Origin: JAEUMD01 sp044222395
GTDB lineage: Bacteria > Pseudomonadota > Alphaproteobacteria > Rhizobiales > Hyphomicrobiaceae
Length of the DNA stretch: 22,303 nt
Assembly: GCA_044222395.1 (NCBI GenBank)
Contig: JBGANK010000050.1
Coordinates: forward strand, 1-22,303
Direction: 5' to 3'
This document shows, piece by piece, positions 1 through 6,546 of the stretch. The position numbers were made by a program, and so were the translations under genes. Below the pieces are notes generated by a model that did no database searches, was not told the DNA's origin, and worked only from the letters and a program-made list of their open reading frames with translations. Each line of letters starts with the position of its first letter. The first letter of the stretch is position 1.

Positions 1-534
1 GGGCTCGCCCGCCGACGCCGACACCGCGCGTCCCGATCTGGGCGACACGTAGATCAGCCGGTCGTTGCTGCCCGTCGCCGCGCATTCGTTGAGCTCGAGT
101 CCGAAGCCCAGTTCCGACAACAGTGCCAGCTCCCAGCGCACCAGCAGCGCCGGCCACACTGTTGGATCGTCGAGGAACCCCAGCACGAACAGCGTGATCT
201 CGTAGAGGTTGGGATGCGGATCGCGCTCGGGCAGCAGGCGCGCCAGCGACGTCAACGACATCAGTCCGGCGAGCGCCATCGGTTCATTCATCGCCTCGCC
301 CGCGTACCCCGTTCTCAGCTCCAGCGTCATATGGCCGAGATGTTCTGCAAGCCGCCCCTTCCAGCGTGCGTCGACGTGATTGCCGGTCTGCAGCACCGGC
401 CGATGCTTCCGCGAGCGCCCGCCGTGCACCAGCCCTGTATGGCGGCCATGCGCGCGCGTGAACAGCTCGACCACCGCCGCGGTCTCGCCATGTGCCCTGA
501 CCGACAGAATGATGCCTTCGTCGCTCCAGTCCAT
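1..534 (-). CDS. recO: DNA repair protein RecO, N-terminal part (cut by window edge)
   Basis: RecO works in the RecF pathway: it binds single-stranded DNA, anneals strands, and with RecR loads RecA on SSB-coated gaps. The frame is open from the ATG at 534 to base 1, giving 178 residues without a stop; the C-terminal part lies outside the window. It begins MDWSDEGIILSVRAHGE, followed by RAHGRHTGLVHGG and VLQTGNHVDARWKGRL. This is the OB-fold opening that RecO proteins share in alphaproteobacteria, and the position after era is the usual one. The cysteines of the C-terminal zinc region cannot be judged. No clear Shine-Dalgarno lies before the ATG. A dispersed repeat begins about 15 nt upstream of the start codon, so the native leader of recO may have been replaced. 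Confidence 0.93.
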   Translation of the reverse strand, partial: MDWSDEGIILSVRAHGETAAVVELFTRAHGRHTGLVHGGRSRKHRPVLQTGNHVDARWKGRLAEHLGHMTLELRTGYAGEAMNEPMALAGLMSLTSLARLLPERDPHPNLYEITLFVLGFLDDPTVWPALLVRWELALLSELGFGLELNECAATGSNDRLIYVSPRSGRAVSASAGEP

Positions 535-548
535 TGGAGACCGCTATT

Positions 549-653
549 GGAGCCCCTTCACTTCAAATGAAATCGCGAACGCGCTCTATGTCCTTCATTT
601 GAGCACGTCTTCTTGCGCTGAACCGCTCACACTTCAGCTAGCCATGCCTCTAG
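549..653 (+). repeat. Dispersed repeat, copy A (about 105 bp)
   Basis: This stretch aligns along its whole length with the reverse complement of 5513-5616. Shared blocks include TTCACTTCAAA, AATCGCGAACGCGCTCTAT, TTGAGCA and GCTCAC.CTTCAGCTA. It ends in CTCTAG, like the other copy. The differences are scattered single bases plus small gaps, as expected for two members of one small non-coding repeat family. It has no credible ORF. It lies between the secreted-protein gene and recO and stops about 15 nt before the recO start codon. No clear flanking duplication was seen for this copy. Confidence 0.8.
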
Positions 654-754
654 CATGCCTGAGCCCGATTCGAGTTGGCACCACACCGGGGTTCAGGCAC
701 CAACTATGGACAAAGCTCGCACCCCGAGCGACCGCCGCTGCCGAGCTGCCCGCA

Positions 755-1156
755 TCATATCTCGCGCGGTGCATTTCCCGGCATTGGCGGCTTCAGCTTC
801 GGACCGGGCATAGGCAACTGCCGCTGCCCCGGAACCTGCGGCTGCCCCGGCACCGGCGGCTTCTGCACGATTCTGCACGGCGCCGCAAAGGCGATGCAGG
901 AGTGCCGCCCGTCCTTCAGGCGCCCGCAACTGTAGCGCTTGCGGATTGCCAGCCGCCAGCTTGTAAACTCCCGGCCGAGCCGTGCCGCCTTGACGCTCCA
1001 GCTGGTGATCGCCACACGCCGCGCCTCTTCGGCCGTCGCCGCATGCGAAATGGAGCCGAGCACCGGCCTTCCGCACAAGCGCACCGCTGCGGACGCCGGC
1101 CCTGCCTGCGCCGCTATCACCGCCACGAGCACGACGCAGATGCGCACCAACCACAT
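755..1156 (-). CDS. Small secreted protein of unknown function
   Basis: The gene encodes 133 residues. An N-terminal hydrophobic signal peptide (WLVRICVVLVAVIAAQAGPASA) predicts export to the periplasm. The mature part contains AEEARRVAITSW, FTSWRLA and cysteines in YSCGRL, HSCIAFA and APCRI. The A..A....W / W..A / C / C.....PC layout resembles small secreted proteins I know from Hyphomicrobiales whose function is not known. The C-terminal 35 residues are Pro/Gly/Gln-rich (PGQPQVPGQRQ, PMPG) and probably unstructured. The ATG at 1156 is preferred to the in-frame ATG at 1162, because GGAGA at 1163-1167 sits 6 nt before the former but touches the latter. It lies between era and recO and may be an insertion into that operon. 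Confidence 0.72.
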   Translation of the reverse strand: MWLVRICVVLVAVIAAQAGPASAAVRLCGRPVLGSISHAATAEEARRVAITSWSVKAARLGREFTSWRLAIRKRYSCGRLKDGRHSCIAFAAPCRIVQKPPVPGQPQVPGQRQLPMPGPKLKPPMPGNAPREI

Positions 1157-1370
1157 CGCCATTCTCCACGCTTAAAGCGAACGTAATTTCCACGGCCCAG
1201 CCGCTGGCCTCACACGCAAGGCACGACAACGGTGCCAATTTACAGGCTGCGACCCCTGGTTGTCTCGCTGCAAGTGAATGCCCCATCCCATGGCGGCCAT
1301 GAAGCATCGGGATAGCATTCCGGATTTGGTACTGCAGAGCACCCCGAACGTGCGTTCTGTCGCTCTTTGC

Positions 1371-2345
1371 TCACGACTTGGGAAAGTCGAGTCCCATCTC
1401 CCGGTAGCGCTCCGGATCGTCCTTCCAGGACTCGCGCACCTTGACGAACAAGAACAGATGCGCATCCCGCTCGATGATCGCCTTGAGCTGCTGCCGGGCG
1501 CTTTGCGAGATCTGCTTGATCGTGCGACCGCCCTTGCCCAGCACGATCTGCCGCTGGCTGTCGCGCTCGACGAAGATCGTCTGCTCGATCCGGGCCGCGC
1601 CGCTCTTCAGCTCTTTCCAACCGGTGGTCTCGACAGTGATCGCGTAGGGCAATTCGTCGTGTAGCAGGCGATAGATCTGCTCCCGCGTAATCTCCGAGGC
1701 GAGCAGCCGCAGGGGAGCATCGGAGATTTCATCCTCCGGATAGTGCCACGGACCAGGCGGCGCATGGGCCGCGAGGTAGGCCTTGACATCCTCGACACCT
1801 AACCCAGTCTCGGCGGAGATCATGAAGGTGGATTCGAAGGCGAGACGCTCGCTCAGTTTGCCCGTCAGTGACAGCAGCCGCGACTTGTCCGCGACACGGT
1901 CGACCTTGTTGAGCACCAGGATGCGCCGCGACCGGCTCTGCTCGAGCCGCTTGACGATGTGCTCGACCTCCTGATCGAGGCCCTTTGCGGCGTCCACCAG
2001 CAGCACGACGATATCGGCATCACCTGCGCCACCCCAGGCCGCATCGACCATGGCGCGTTCCAGCCTGCGCTTGGGATCGAAGATGCCCGGCGTGTCGATG
2101 AAGACCAGTTGGCTGTCGCCCTCGATGGCAATGCCGCGAACCGGAACGCGGGTCGTCTGCACCTTGTGGCTGACGATGGTGACCTTGGCGCCGACCAGTC
2201 GGTTGACCAGCGTCGACTTGCCCGCATTGGGTGCGCCGATGACAGCGATGAAGCCGCAGCGGCGGTTCGCTTCACGCGACGCACCGTCTTCCTGCGCGAT
2301 CTCTGCCGTCGCTACAACCTTGTCGCTGTCGGGATCGTCAATCAC
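1371..2345 (-). CDS. era: GTPase Era
   Basis: Era is an essential GTPase that binds the 3' end of 16S rRNA and helps 30S subunit maturation. The 324 residues show all the G motifs: G1 GAPNAGKS (38-45), G2 threonines near 64-65, G3 DTPG (84-87), G4 NKVD (146-149) and G5 SAE (177-179). A C-terminal KH domain (about 210-305) carries the GxxG loop in LGKGGRTIKQI, followed by the SW.DDPERYREMGLD tail. The N-terminal extension of about 30 residues before the G domain is longer than in E. coli but common in alphaproteobacteria. The start is a GTG at 2345, which overlaps the end of rnc by 8 nt; no ATG occurs before the G1 motif. The overlap implies translational coupling with rnc. Confidence 0.97.
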   Translation of the reverse strand: MIDDPDSDKVVATAEIAQEDGASREANRRCGFIAVIGAPNAGKSTLVNRLVGAKVTIVSHKVQTTRVPVRGIAIEGDSQLVFIDTPGIFDPKRRLERAMVDAAWGGAGDADIVVLLVDAAKGLDQEVEHIVKRLEQSRSRRILVLNKVDRVADKSRLLSLTGKLSERLAFESTFMISAETGLGVEDVKAYLAAHAPPGPWHYPEDEISDAPLRLLASEITREQIYRLLHDELPYAITVETTGWKELKSGAARIEQTIFVERDSQRQIVLGKGGRTIKQISQSARQQLKAIIERDAHLFLFVKVRESWKDDPERYREMGLDFPKS

Positions 2346-3048
2346 GCGTCAACGGGCTCCACACGCCTTGCTCCCGCAGCATCGCATCCGCCGCGGCCTG
2401 CTCCGCCTGCCGCTTCGAGGCACCCTCGCCGACTGCCTGCAGGCGGCCGGCAACAGTAACACGCGTGACGAACCGCGGCGCGTGATCAGGGCCTGTGCGG
2501 CTATCCTCCGTGTACTCGGGCAGCGGCAGCCCCTGACCTTGCGCCCACTCCTGCAATGCCGACTTGGCGTCTGCGGCCTTGGTCGGCACGTTCTCGATGT
2601 GGGGATCCCACAAATTGAGCACGACGTGCCGCGCCTGCTCGAAGCCCGCCTCCAGGAAAATGGCGGCCAGCAGCGCCTCCATCGCATCCGCGAGGATGGT
2701 GTCCTTGTCGCGCCCGCCGCTTTCCGCTTCGCTGTCGGAGAGAATGAGACACGGGCCGACGCCAATGGCACGCGCCACCTTCGCGCACGTTTCCCCGCGC
2801 ACCAGCCGATTGAACGCGCGCGCCAGATCCCCTTCCCGCACATCCGGCATCAGCTCGTGGAGGTGATGCGAGATCGACAGCGCCAGGACCCGGTCGCCGA
2901 TGAACTCCAGCCGCTCGTTGTCGTCGCGCTTGCCCTTGCCGCCGCGCACGCTCGCATGCGTCAAGGCCTGCTCGACCAGCGACCGGCTCTTGAATGTGTA
3001 GCCGAGGGCTGCCTCGAGGGCCTTGATCGGGTCGGGCTTGCGGGCCAT
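2338..3048 (-). CDS. rnc: Ribonuclease III
   Basis: RNase III is a dimeric, Mg-dependent endonuclease that cleaves double-stranded RNA, including the rRNA precursor. The 236-residue product has the signature NERLEFIGD (44-52). The four catalytic acidic residues map to E45/E48/D52 and D121/E124, equivalent to E38/E41/D45 and D114/E117 of E. coli. A double-stranded RNA binding domain fills the C-terminus (about 160-228, with KSALQEWAQ, PRFVTRVTV and GASKRQAEQAAA). Length is normal for the family. It starts 4 nt after the end of lepB and overlaps era, so lepB-rnc-era is surely one transcription unit. No independent Shine-Dalgarno stands out. Confidence 0.97.
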   Translation of the reverse strand: MARKPDPIKALEAALGYTFKSRSLVEQALTHASVRGGKGKRDDNERLEFIGDRVLALSISHHLHELMPDVREGDLARAFNRLVRGETCAKVARAIGVGPCLILSDSEAESGGRDKDTILADAMEALLAAIFLEAGFEQARHVVLNLWDPHIENVPTKAADAKSALQEWAQGQGLPLPEYTEDSRTGPDHAPRFVTRVTVAGRLQAVGEGASKRQAEQAAADAMLREQGVWSPLTRD

Positions 3049-3052
3049 AGGG

Positions 3053-3811
3053 TCAGCGAACCAGTCTGAAGAAGCGTCGCCAGCGAATGTCGAACGGCCA
3101 CGTCCACGGCCGCGTCCAGCTCAGCGCGCCCGGCTCGTCGACGGCAGCGGAGAAGAAGATGATCTCTGCGCGCCCGATCAGGTTCTCGAAGGGCACATAG
3201 CCGACGCCCCATTGCGCGCGGCTGTCGGTGGAATTGTCGCGGTTGTCGCCCATCATGAAGTAGTGCCCTTCGGGCACCTTGTAGGGACCGACATTGTCGA
3301 ATGGCCCATTGGGTTCACTGTCGAGCACGTCATAGGCAACACCGTTCGGAAGCGTTTCCTTGAAGCGTTTGATGCGCCGCGGCGGACCGCCGTCCTCGCG
3401 CGTCTCGAACTCCCCGTCGGGCACCCGCTTGACTTCCTCTCCGTTGATGAACAGGACGCCACCGCGCACCAGGATTTCATCGCCCGGCAGTCCAATCAGC
3501 CGCTTGATGTAGTCGGTCGAGTTGTCACGCGGCAGCTTGAAGACGATGACGTCGCCGCGCTTCGGCTCCCCGGCGAAGATCCGGCCATTGAACAAGTCGA
3601 TGCTGCTGGTGAAGGAGTACTTCGAGTAGCCATAGGAGAGCTTCGACACGAACAGGTAATCGCCGACCAGCAGCGTATCCTTCATCGAGCCGGACGGAAT
3701 GTTGAACGGCTGATAGAAGAACACCCGCACGACCATGGCTATTGCCAGAGCCTCGATGACGATCTTGGCGGTCTCCCACCAGCCACCGTTGCCTGAACGC
3801 GCTGCCGACAT
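3053..3811 (-). CDS. lepB: Signal peptidase I
   Basis: This inner-membrane serine protease removes signal peptides from exported proteins on the periplasmic side. In 252 residues there is one N-terminal membrane segment (about 14-33), followed by box B PSGSMKDTLLVGD with the catalytic Ser42. Box D is RGDVIVFKLP...DYIKRLIGLPGD with the general base Lys103. The family box GDNRDNSTDSR is present further on. It is shorter than E. coli LepB (324 residues) but the usual size in alphaproteobacteria. GGAG lies only 2 nt before the ATG, and no other in-frame ATG occurs before the catalytic region. It is the first gene of the tight lepB-rnc-era group. The 398-nt spacer to acpS contains a repeat, so a promoter in that spacer is possible. 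Confidence 0.97.
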   Translation of the reverse strand: MSAARSGNGGWWETAKIVIEALAIAMVVRVFFYQPFNIPSGSMKDTLLVGDYLFVSKLSYGYSKYSFTSSIDLFNGRIFAGEPKRGDVIVFKLPRDNSTDYIKRLIGLPGDEILVRGGVLFINGEEVKRVPDGEFETREDGGPPRRIKRFKETLPNGVAYDVLDSEPNGPFDNVGPYKVPEGHYFMMGDNRDNSTDSRAQWGVGYVPFENLIGRAEIIFFSAAVDEPGALSWTRPWTWPFDIRWRRFFRLVR

Positions 3812-4209
3812 GTCTCCGGTTCACCCCTTCGCTGTTGCGGACAAGCGGTCCTGCGTGGCCGCACTAGAGCCTGATCGCCTGAGATGGAACCGCTTCAGGT
3901 TCCAGCGAAGGCGTGAATCAGACTCTCGAACAAGGGCCTGGAGCAGGCCATCGCAGCGAAAGCGATTCAATCTGGATTGAACCTGCTCTAGCAACGCGAG
4001 CCACGGTGGATTGCGCCATTTCCCTGATCGGGCGGAGCCAATCGTCCGGACGCTGATTCAATTCTGTCGCCCGTTGGCTATAGCGGCTAAGCTCAACGCG
4101 CGCAATTCATCGAAGCGAGTCTGCCGCACCGGCATGGATTGGCGGCAACACTCCGCTCCGCCTGCAAGTCCGTGCATGCCGCCTGGGCGCTCGCTTGGCC
4201 ATCTCCAAG
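3812..4209. other. Intergenic spacer between acpS and lepB
   Basis: No convincing gene. The left third is filled by a double palindromic repeat (3864-3991). The remaining 218 nt up to the end of acpS show no ORF with family features. In related genomes acpS and lepB are usually close together, so this spacer looks expanded. It is the natural place for a separate lepB promoter, but I could not pick a clear -35/-10 pair. Confidence 0.5.
3864..3991. repeat. Double palindromic intergenic repeat with CTAG ends (copy C)
   Basis: The unit opens with CTAGAG (3864) and closes with CTCTAG (3986-3991). It consists of two imperfect hairpins. The first (3864-3926) pairs AGAGCCTGAT..CGCC..GGAACC with GGTTCC..GGCG..ATCAGACTCT around a short loop. 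The second (3941-3991) pairs GAGCAGG and ATTCAATC with GATTGAA and CCTGCTC. The closing segment (A/G)ACCTGCTCTAG is shared with the repeat at 12470-12532, which suggests one family. It has no coding potential. Confidence 0.65.
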
Positions 4210-4626
4210 TCAGCGCGGGTCATGTTTGCTGGCGATGGCCGAGATGATGACGATCGCCTGCGCCAAGGGAAAGTCATCCGTGAGCGTGAGATCGATGCGG
4301 GCCAGCATCCCCGGCGGTGTCAGCGCTTCCAGCCGCTGTCGTGCGCCCCCTGTGAGGTTCAGGGTCGGCCGTCCCGAAGCCAGATTGACGACCCCCATGT
4401 CACGCCAGAACACCCCCTGCCGCAGACCGGTTCCCAGCGCCTTGGCACAGGCCTCCTTGGCGGCGAATCGCTTGGCGTAGGACGCTGCGCGGGTGAGCGG
4501 GCGGCGCTCCGATCGCGCCCGCTCGATGTCGGTGAACACGCGCTCGAGGAATCGATCGCCGAACCGATCGAGCGTCTGCTCGATGCGGCGGATGTCGATC
4601 AGGTCGTTGCCAAGGCCGATGATCAT
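4210..4626 (-). CDS. acpS: Holo-[acyl-carrier-protein] synthase
   Basis: AcpS transfers 4'-phosphopantetheine from CoA to a serine of apo-ACP, activating it for fatty acid synthesis. The 138-residue protein begins MIIGLGNDLIDIRRIE with the metal-binding Asp8. It carries the second signature RFAAKEACAKALGTG (53-67) with Glu58. The end, LTLTDDFPLAQAIVIIS, is also typical. Its ATG overlaps the TGA of pdxJ (ATGA, 4 nt), so translation is coupled. The pdxJ-acpS pair is conserved across many Proteobacteria. Confidence 0.96.
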   Translation of the reverse strand: MIIGLGNDLIDIRRIEQTLDRFGDRFLERVFTDIERARSERRPLTRAASYAKRFAAKEACAKALGTGLRQGVFWRDMGVVNLASGRPTLNLTGGARQRLEALTPPGMLARIDLTLTDDFPLAQAIVIISAIASKHDPR

Positions 4627-5474
4627 CGCCTCGACCGGGACTTCGCTCGCGCCGCCACCCCTGCCGATTGGGTGGCCGTGCGGTCTTTGGCGGCCGCCGG
4701 CGTCCCGGACGCAACCTCGCCCCGCGCCTCGACCATCAGCTTGCGCATATGGGCGACCGCCTGGTTGAGCCCGCCGAAGATCGCCTCCCCGACCAGGAAG
4801 TGGCCGATATTGAGCTCGACGATTTCCGGCATGCGCGCCACGGCGCCGACCGTGTTGTAGGTCAGGCCATGGCCGGCGTGCACTTCCAGACCGGCCGCGT
4901 CCGCAGCACGTGCCGCACGCGCCAGGCGCTGCACTTCCCCGGCCACTCCCTTGCTGTCGCCTTCCAGCGCCAGCTCGCAGTAGCGCCCGGTGTGCAATTC
5001 GACGATGTCGGCGCCGATCTTCGCCGACACCTCGATCGTCTTGAGCTCCGGCTCGACGAACAGCGACACGCGCACGCCAGCATCTTTGAGCGACGCCACG
5101 ATCCGCTGCAGTCGGACACCCCCGCCCACCACATCGAGACCACCCTCCGTCGTGCGCTCCTCACGCCGCTCCGGAACCAGGCAGCAGGCATTGGGCAGAT
5201 GCCGCAACGCGATCTTCAGCATGTCGTCGGTCGCCGCCATCTCCAGGTTGAGCGGCCGCGTCAACTCGCGCTTCAAGCGCTTGATATCGTCATCGGAGAT
5301 GTGGCGCCGGTCCTCGCGCAGGTGCGCGGTAATGCCATCGGCTCCCGCGGCCACGGCCAGATGCGCGGCCCGCAAGGGATCAGGATGATAGCCGCCGCGC
5401 GCATTGCGAATGGTGGCGACGTGATCGATATTGACACCCAGGCGCAGCGCGCGCGCGCCATTTTCCTTGACCAT
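4623..5474 (-). CDS. pdxJ: Pyridoxine 5'-phosphate synthase
   Basis: PdxJ condenses 1-deoxyxylulose 5-phosphate with 3-amino-2-oxopropyl phosphate to make pyridoxine 5'-phosphate in the DXP-dependent vitamin B6 pathway. The 283 residues form a TIM barrel with LGVNIDHVATIRNARGG (12-28), GITAHLREDRRHI (His51), LEMA (Glu78), CLVPERREERTTEGGLD (98-114), ELHTGRY and EVHAGHGL (His199). NIGHFLVGEAIF near 222-233 is the phosphate-binding end. A tail of about 30 residues after VEARGE (Ala/Ser/Arg/Lys-rich) exceeds the usual length and is probably disordered; it overlaps acpS. The upstream spacer (5475-5612) is almost wholly a dispersed repeat, which may have altered the promoter or the coupling to the DUF2062 gene. 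Confidence 0.96.
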   Translation of the reverse strand: MVKENGARALRLGVNIDHVATIRNARGGYHPDPLRAAHLAVAAGADGITAHLREDRRHISDDDIKRLKRELTRPLNLEMAATDDMLKIALRHLPNACCLVPERREERTTEGGLDVVGGGVRLQRIVASLKDAGVRVSLFVEPELKTIEVSAKIGADIVELHTGRYCELALEGDSKGVAGEVQRLARAARAADAAGLEVHAGHGLTYNTVGAVARMPEIVELNIGHFLVGEAIFGGLNQAVAHMRKLMVEARGEVASGTPAAAKDRTATQSAGVAARAKSRSRR

Positions 5475-5502
5475 GAGTTTCGGCCGGACGAGCCCGTTAG
5501 AT

Positions 5503-5513
5503 TGCGGCGACTT
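5503..5513 (+). repeat. Left copy of 11-bp direct repeat flanking the dispersed repeat
   Basis: TGCGGCGACTT occurs here and again exactly at 5619-5629, directly on either side of the repeat at 5513-5616. The match extends to 13 bp with one mismatch (ATTGCGGCGACTT against AGTGCGGCGACTT). This looks like a target-site duplication made when the element inserted. Confidence 0.75.
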
Positions 5514-5616
5514 AGAGCATGATTAGCTGAAGCGTGAGCAGTTCAGCGTGAAAAACATGCTCAATTGAAAGAGATAGAGCGCGTTCGCGATTCCGTTTGA
5601 AGTGAATGCGCTCTAG
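5513..5616 (-). repeat. Dispersed repeat, copy B, inserted at the end of the DUF2062 gene
   Basis: About 104 bp, homologous to 549-653 in reverse orientation. The ends are TAGAGC on the left and GCTCTA on the right, giving short terminal inverted repeats. It carries no ORF, so it resembles a small non-autonomous (MITE-like) element. It is bracketed by an 11-bp direct repeat. Its right end contains the TAG stop codon (5613-5615) now used by the DUF2062 gene on the minus strand, and it occupies most of the spacer upstream of pdxJ. Confidence 0.82.
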
Positions 5617-6209
5617 AGTGCGGCGACTTGGGCGGTGGGCCCTGCGAACCGGCCTGCACGGCGCGTCTGCATGGCCCGGGCCACCGTGCGCATCATATAG
5701 TAGATCACGACCCCGGCCGCGAGGCCAATCGGCAGGCTGCCCGCCAGCATCGGCTTGAAGAGTGGCCACAGGTACGCCGCTGTCGCCTTAACCATCTCCG
5801 GGGACGGTCCAAGCAGCGTCTGCCAGAACAGATCGATGCCGATGCCAACCTCGGCCAGGGTGATGACGGAGCCGCCGCCGATCATGTGCGTGCCCGCGAC
5901 ATAGGTTCCAGCCCAGATCACCGGCCAGCTCAACGGGTTGCCGAAGAAGGTCGCCAGCATGGCTGCCGCCACGTTCGCCCTGAGCGTCAGCGCCAGCAGC
6001 GCCGCCAGCACGATCTGTCCGCCGATCAGCGGCGTGCATGCAGCAAAAACACCGGCTGCACAGCCCAGCGCCAAGGCATGCGGATTTGCACGAACGCGTA
6101 GGATGCGAAGAACGACATATCGCAAAGAGCGCGACCAGCTCTGGCGTGGCCACAGCCACACCCGCACCCGTTCGCCGAAACTCTGCGGCTGGCGCCGCCT
6201 GAACATCAT
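5613..6209 (-). CDS. DUF2062 domain inner-membrane protein
   Basis: The gene encodes 198 residues. The DUF2062 core is clear: NPHALALGCAAGVFAACTPLIGGQ (42-65), LRANVAAAMLATFFGNPLSWPVIW (76-99) and a final membrane segment AGSLPIGLAAGVVIYYMM (156-173). Four or so hydrophobic stretches predict an integral inner-membrane protein; its biochemical role is unknown. In Hyphomicrobiales it usually sits between rsh and pdxJ, as here. The last codons read CAA GTC GCC GCA CTC TAG. CTCTAG belongs to the inserted repeat, while the same GTC GCC GCA followed by ATC TAA survives on the far side of the insertion. The native protein would therefore have ended one residue different (Ile for Leu). Two adjacent ATGs (6204-6209) could start it. 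Confidence 0.88.
   Translation of the reverse strand: MMFRRRQPQSFGERVRVWLWPRQSWSRSLRYVVLRILRVRANPHALALGCAAGVFAACTPLIGGQIVLAALLALTLRANVAAAMLATFFGNPLSWPVIWAGTYVAGTHMIGGGSVITLAEVGIGIDLFWQTLLGPSPEMVKATAAYLWPLFKPMLAGSLPIGLAAGVVIYYMMRTVARAMQTRRAGRFAGPTAQVAAL
5619..5629 (+). repeat. Right copy of 11-bp direct repeat flanking the dispersed repeat
   Basis: Second TGCGGCGACTT, inside the last codons of the DUF2062 gene. It pairs with 5503-5513 as a probable target-site duplication. Confidence 0.75.
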
Positions 6210-6546
6210 TTGCTCGTCCTCGTGGCCCTTCGGCCGTAACCACCATGAGCACTACCGCAAGGCGGCGGCGCGACATTCCACACTTGCCCTTCACGGTGCA
6301 ACGCGGCAGCCGGTCGCTCTACGATAGACCAATGCCGAACAAGCCCCCGCGTTCCCGTCAGCACGTTGTATCGACCATCATTGGTACGATTGCAGGGCAT
6401 CCAATTAACCAAGCGACAAGATCGCGCACGCAATCCACCGGCACGCGCCACGGACGCGCGAAAACACGCGATTCTGCGCCCTTCAGCGCTCCAGGAATCG
6501 CCGATTCTGAGCGTAAGTACCAGGCCTGGCAGACGCGGGCCCTGCC
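6210..6546. other. Intergenic spacer between rsh and the DUF2062 gene
   Basis: 337 nt without a credible gene. Open frames on both strands lack family features, and the plus-strand ones run on into the antisense of rsh. The CCAGGCCTGG palindrome near 6522 is too short and lacks a T-run, so no firm terminator for rsh can be called. The DUF2062 promoter should lie here on the minus strand, but no clear -35/-10 pair was found. Confidence 0.45.

Noticed and set aside
4668..5522. Plus-strand open frame of 284 codons opposite pdxJ
   Set aside because: Antisense shadow typical of GC-rich coding DNA; PdxJ motifs on the other strand are complete.
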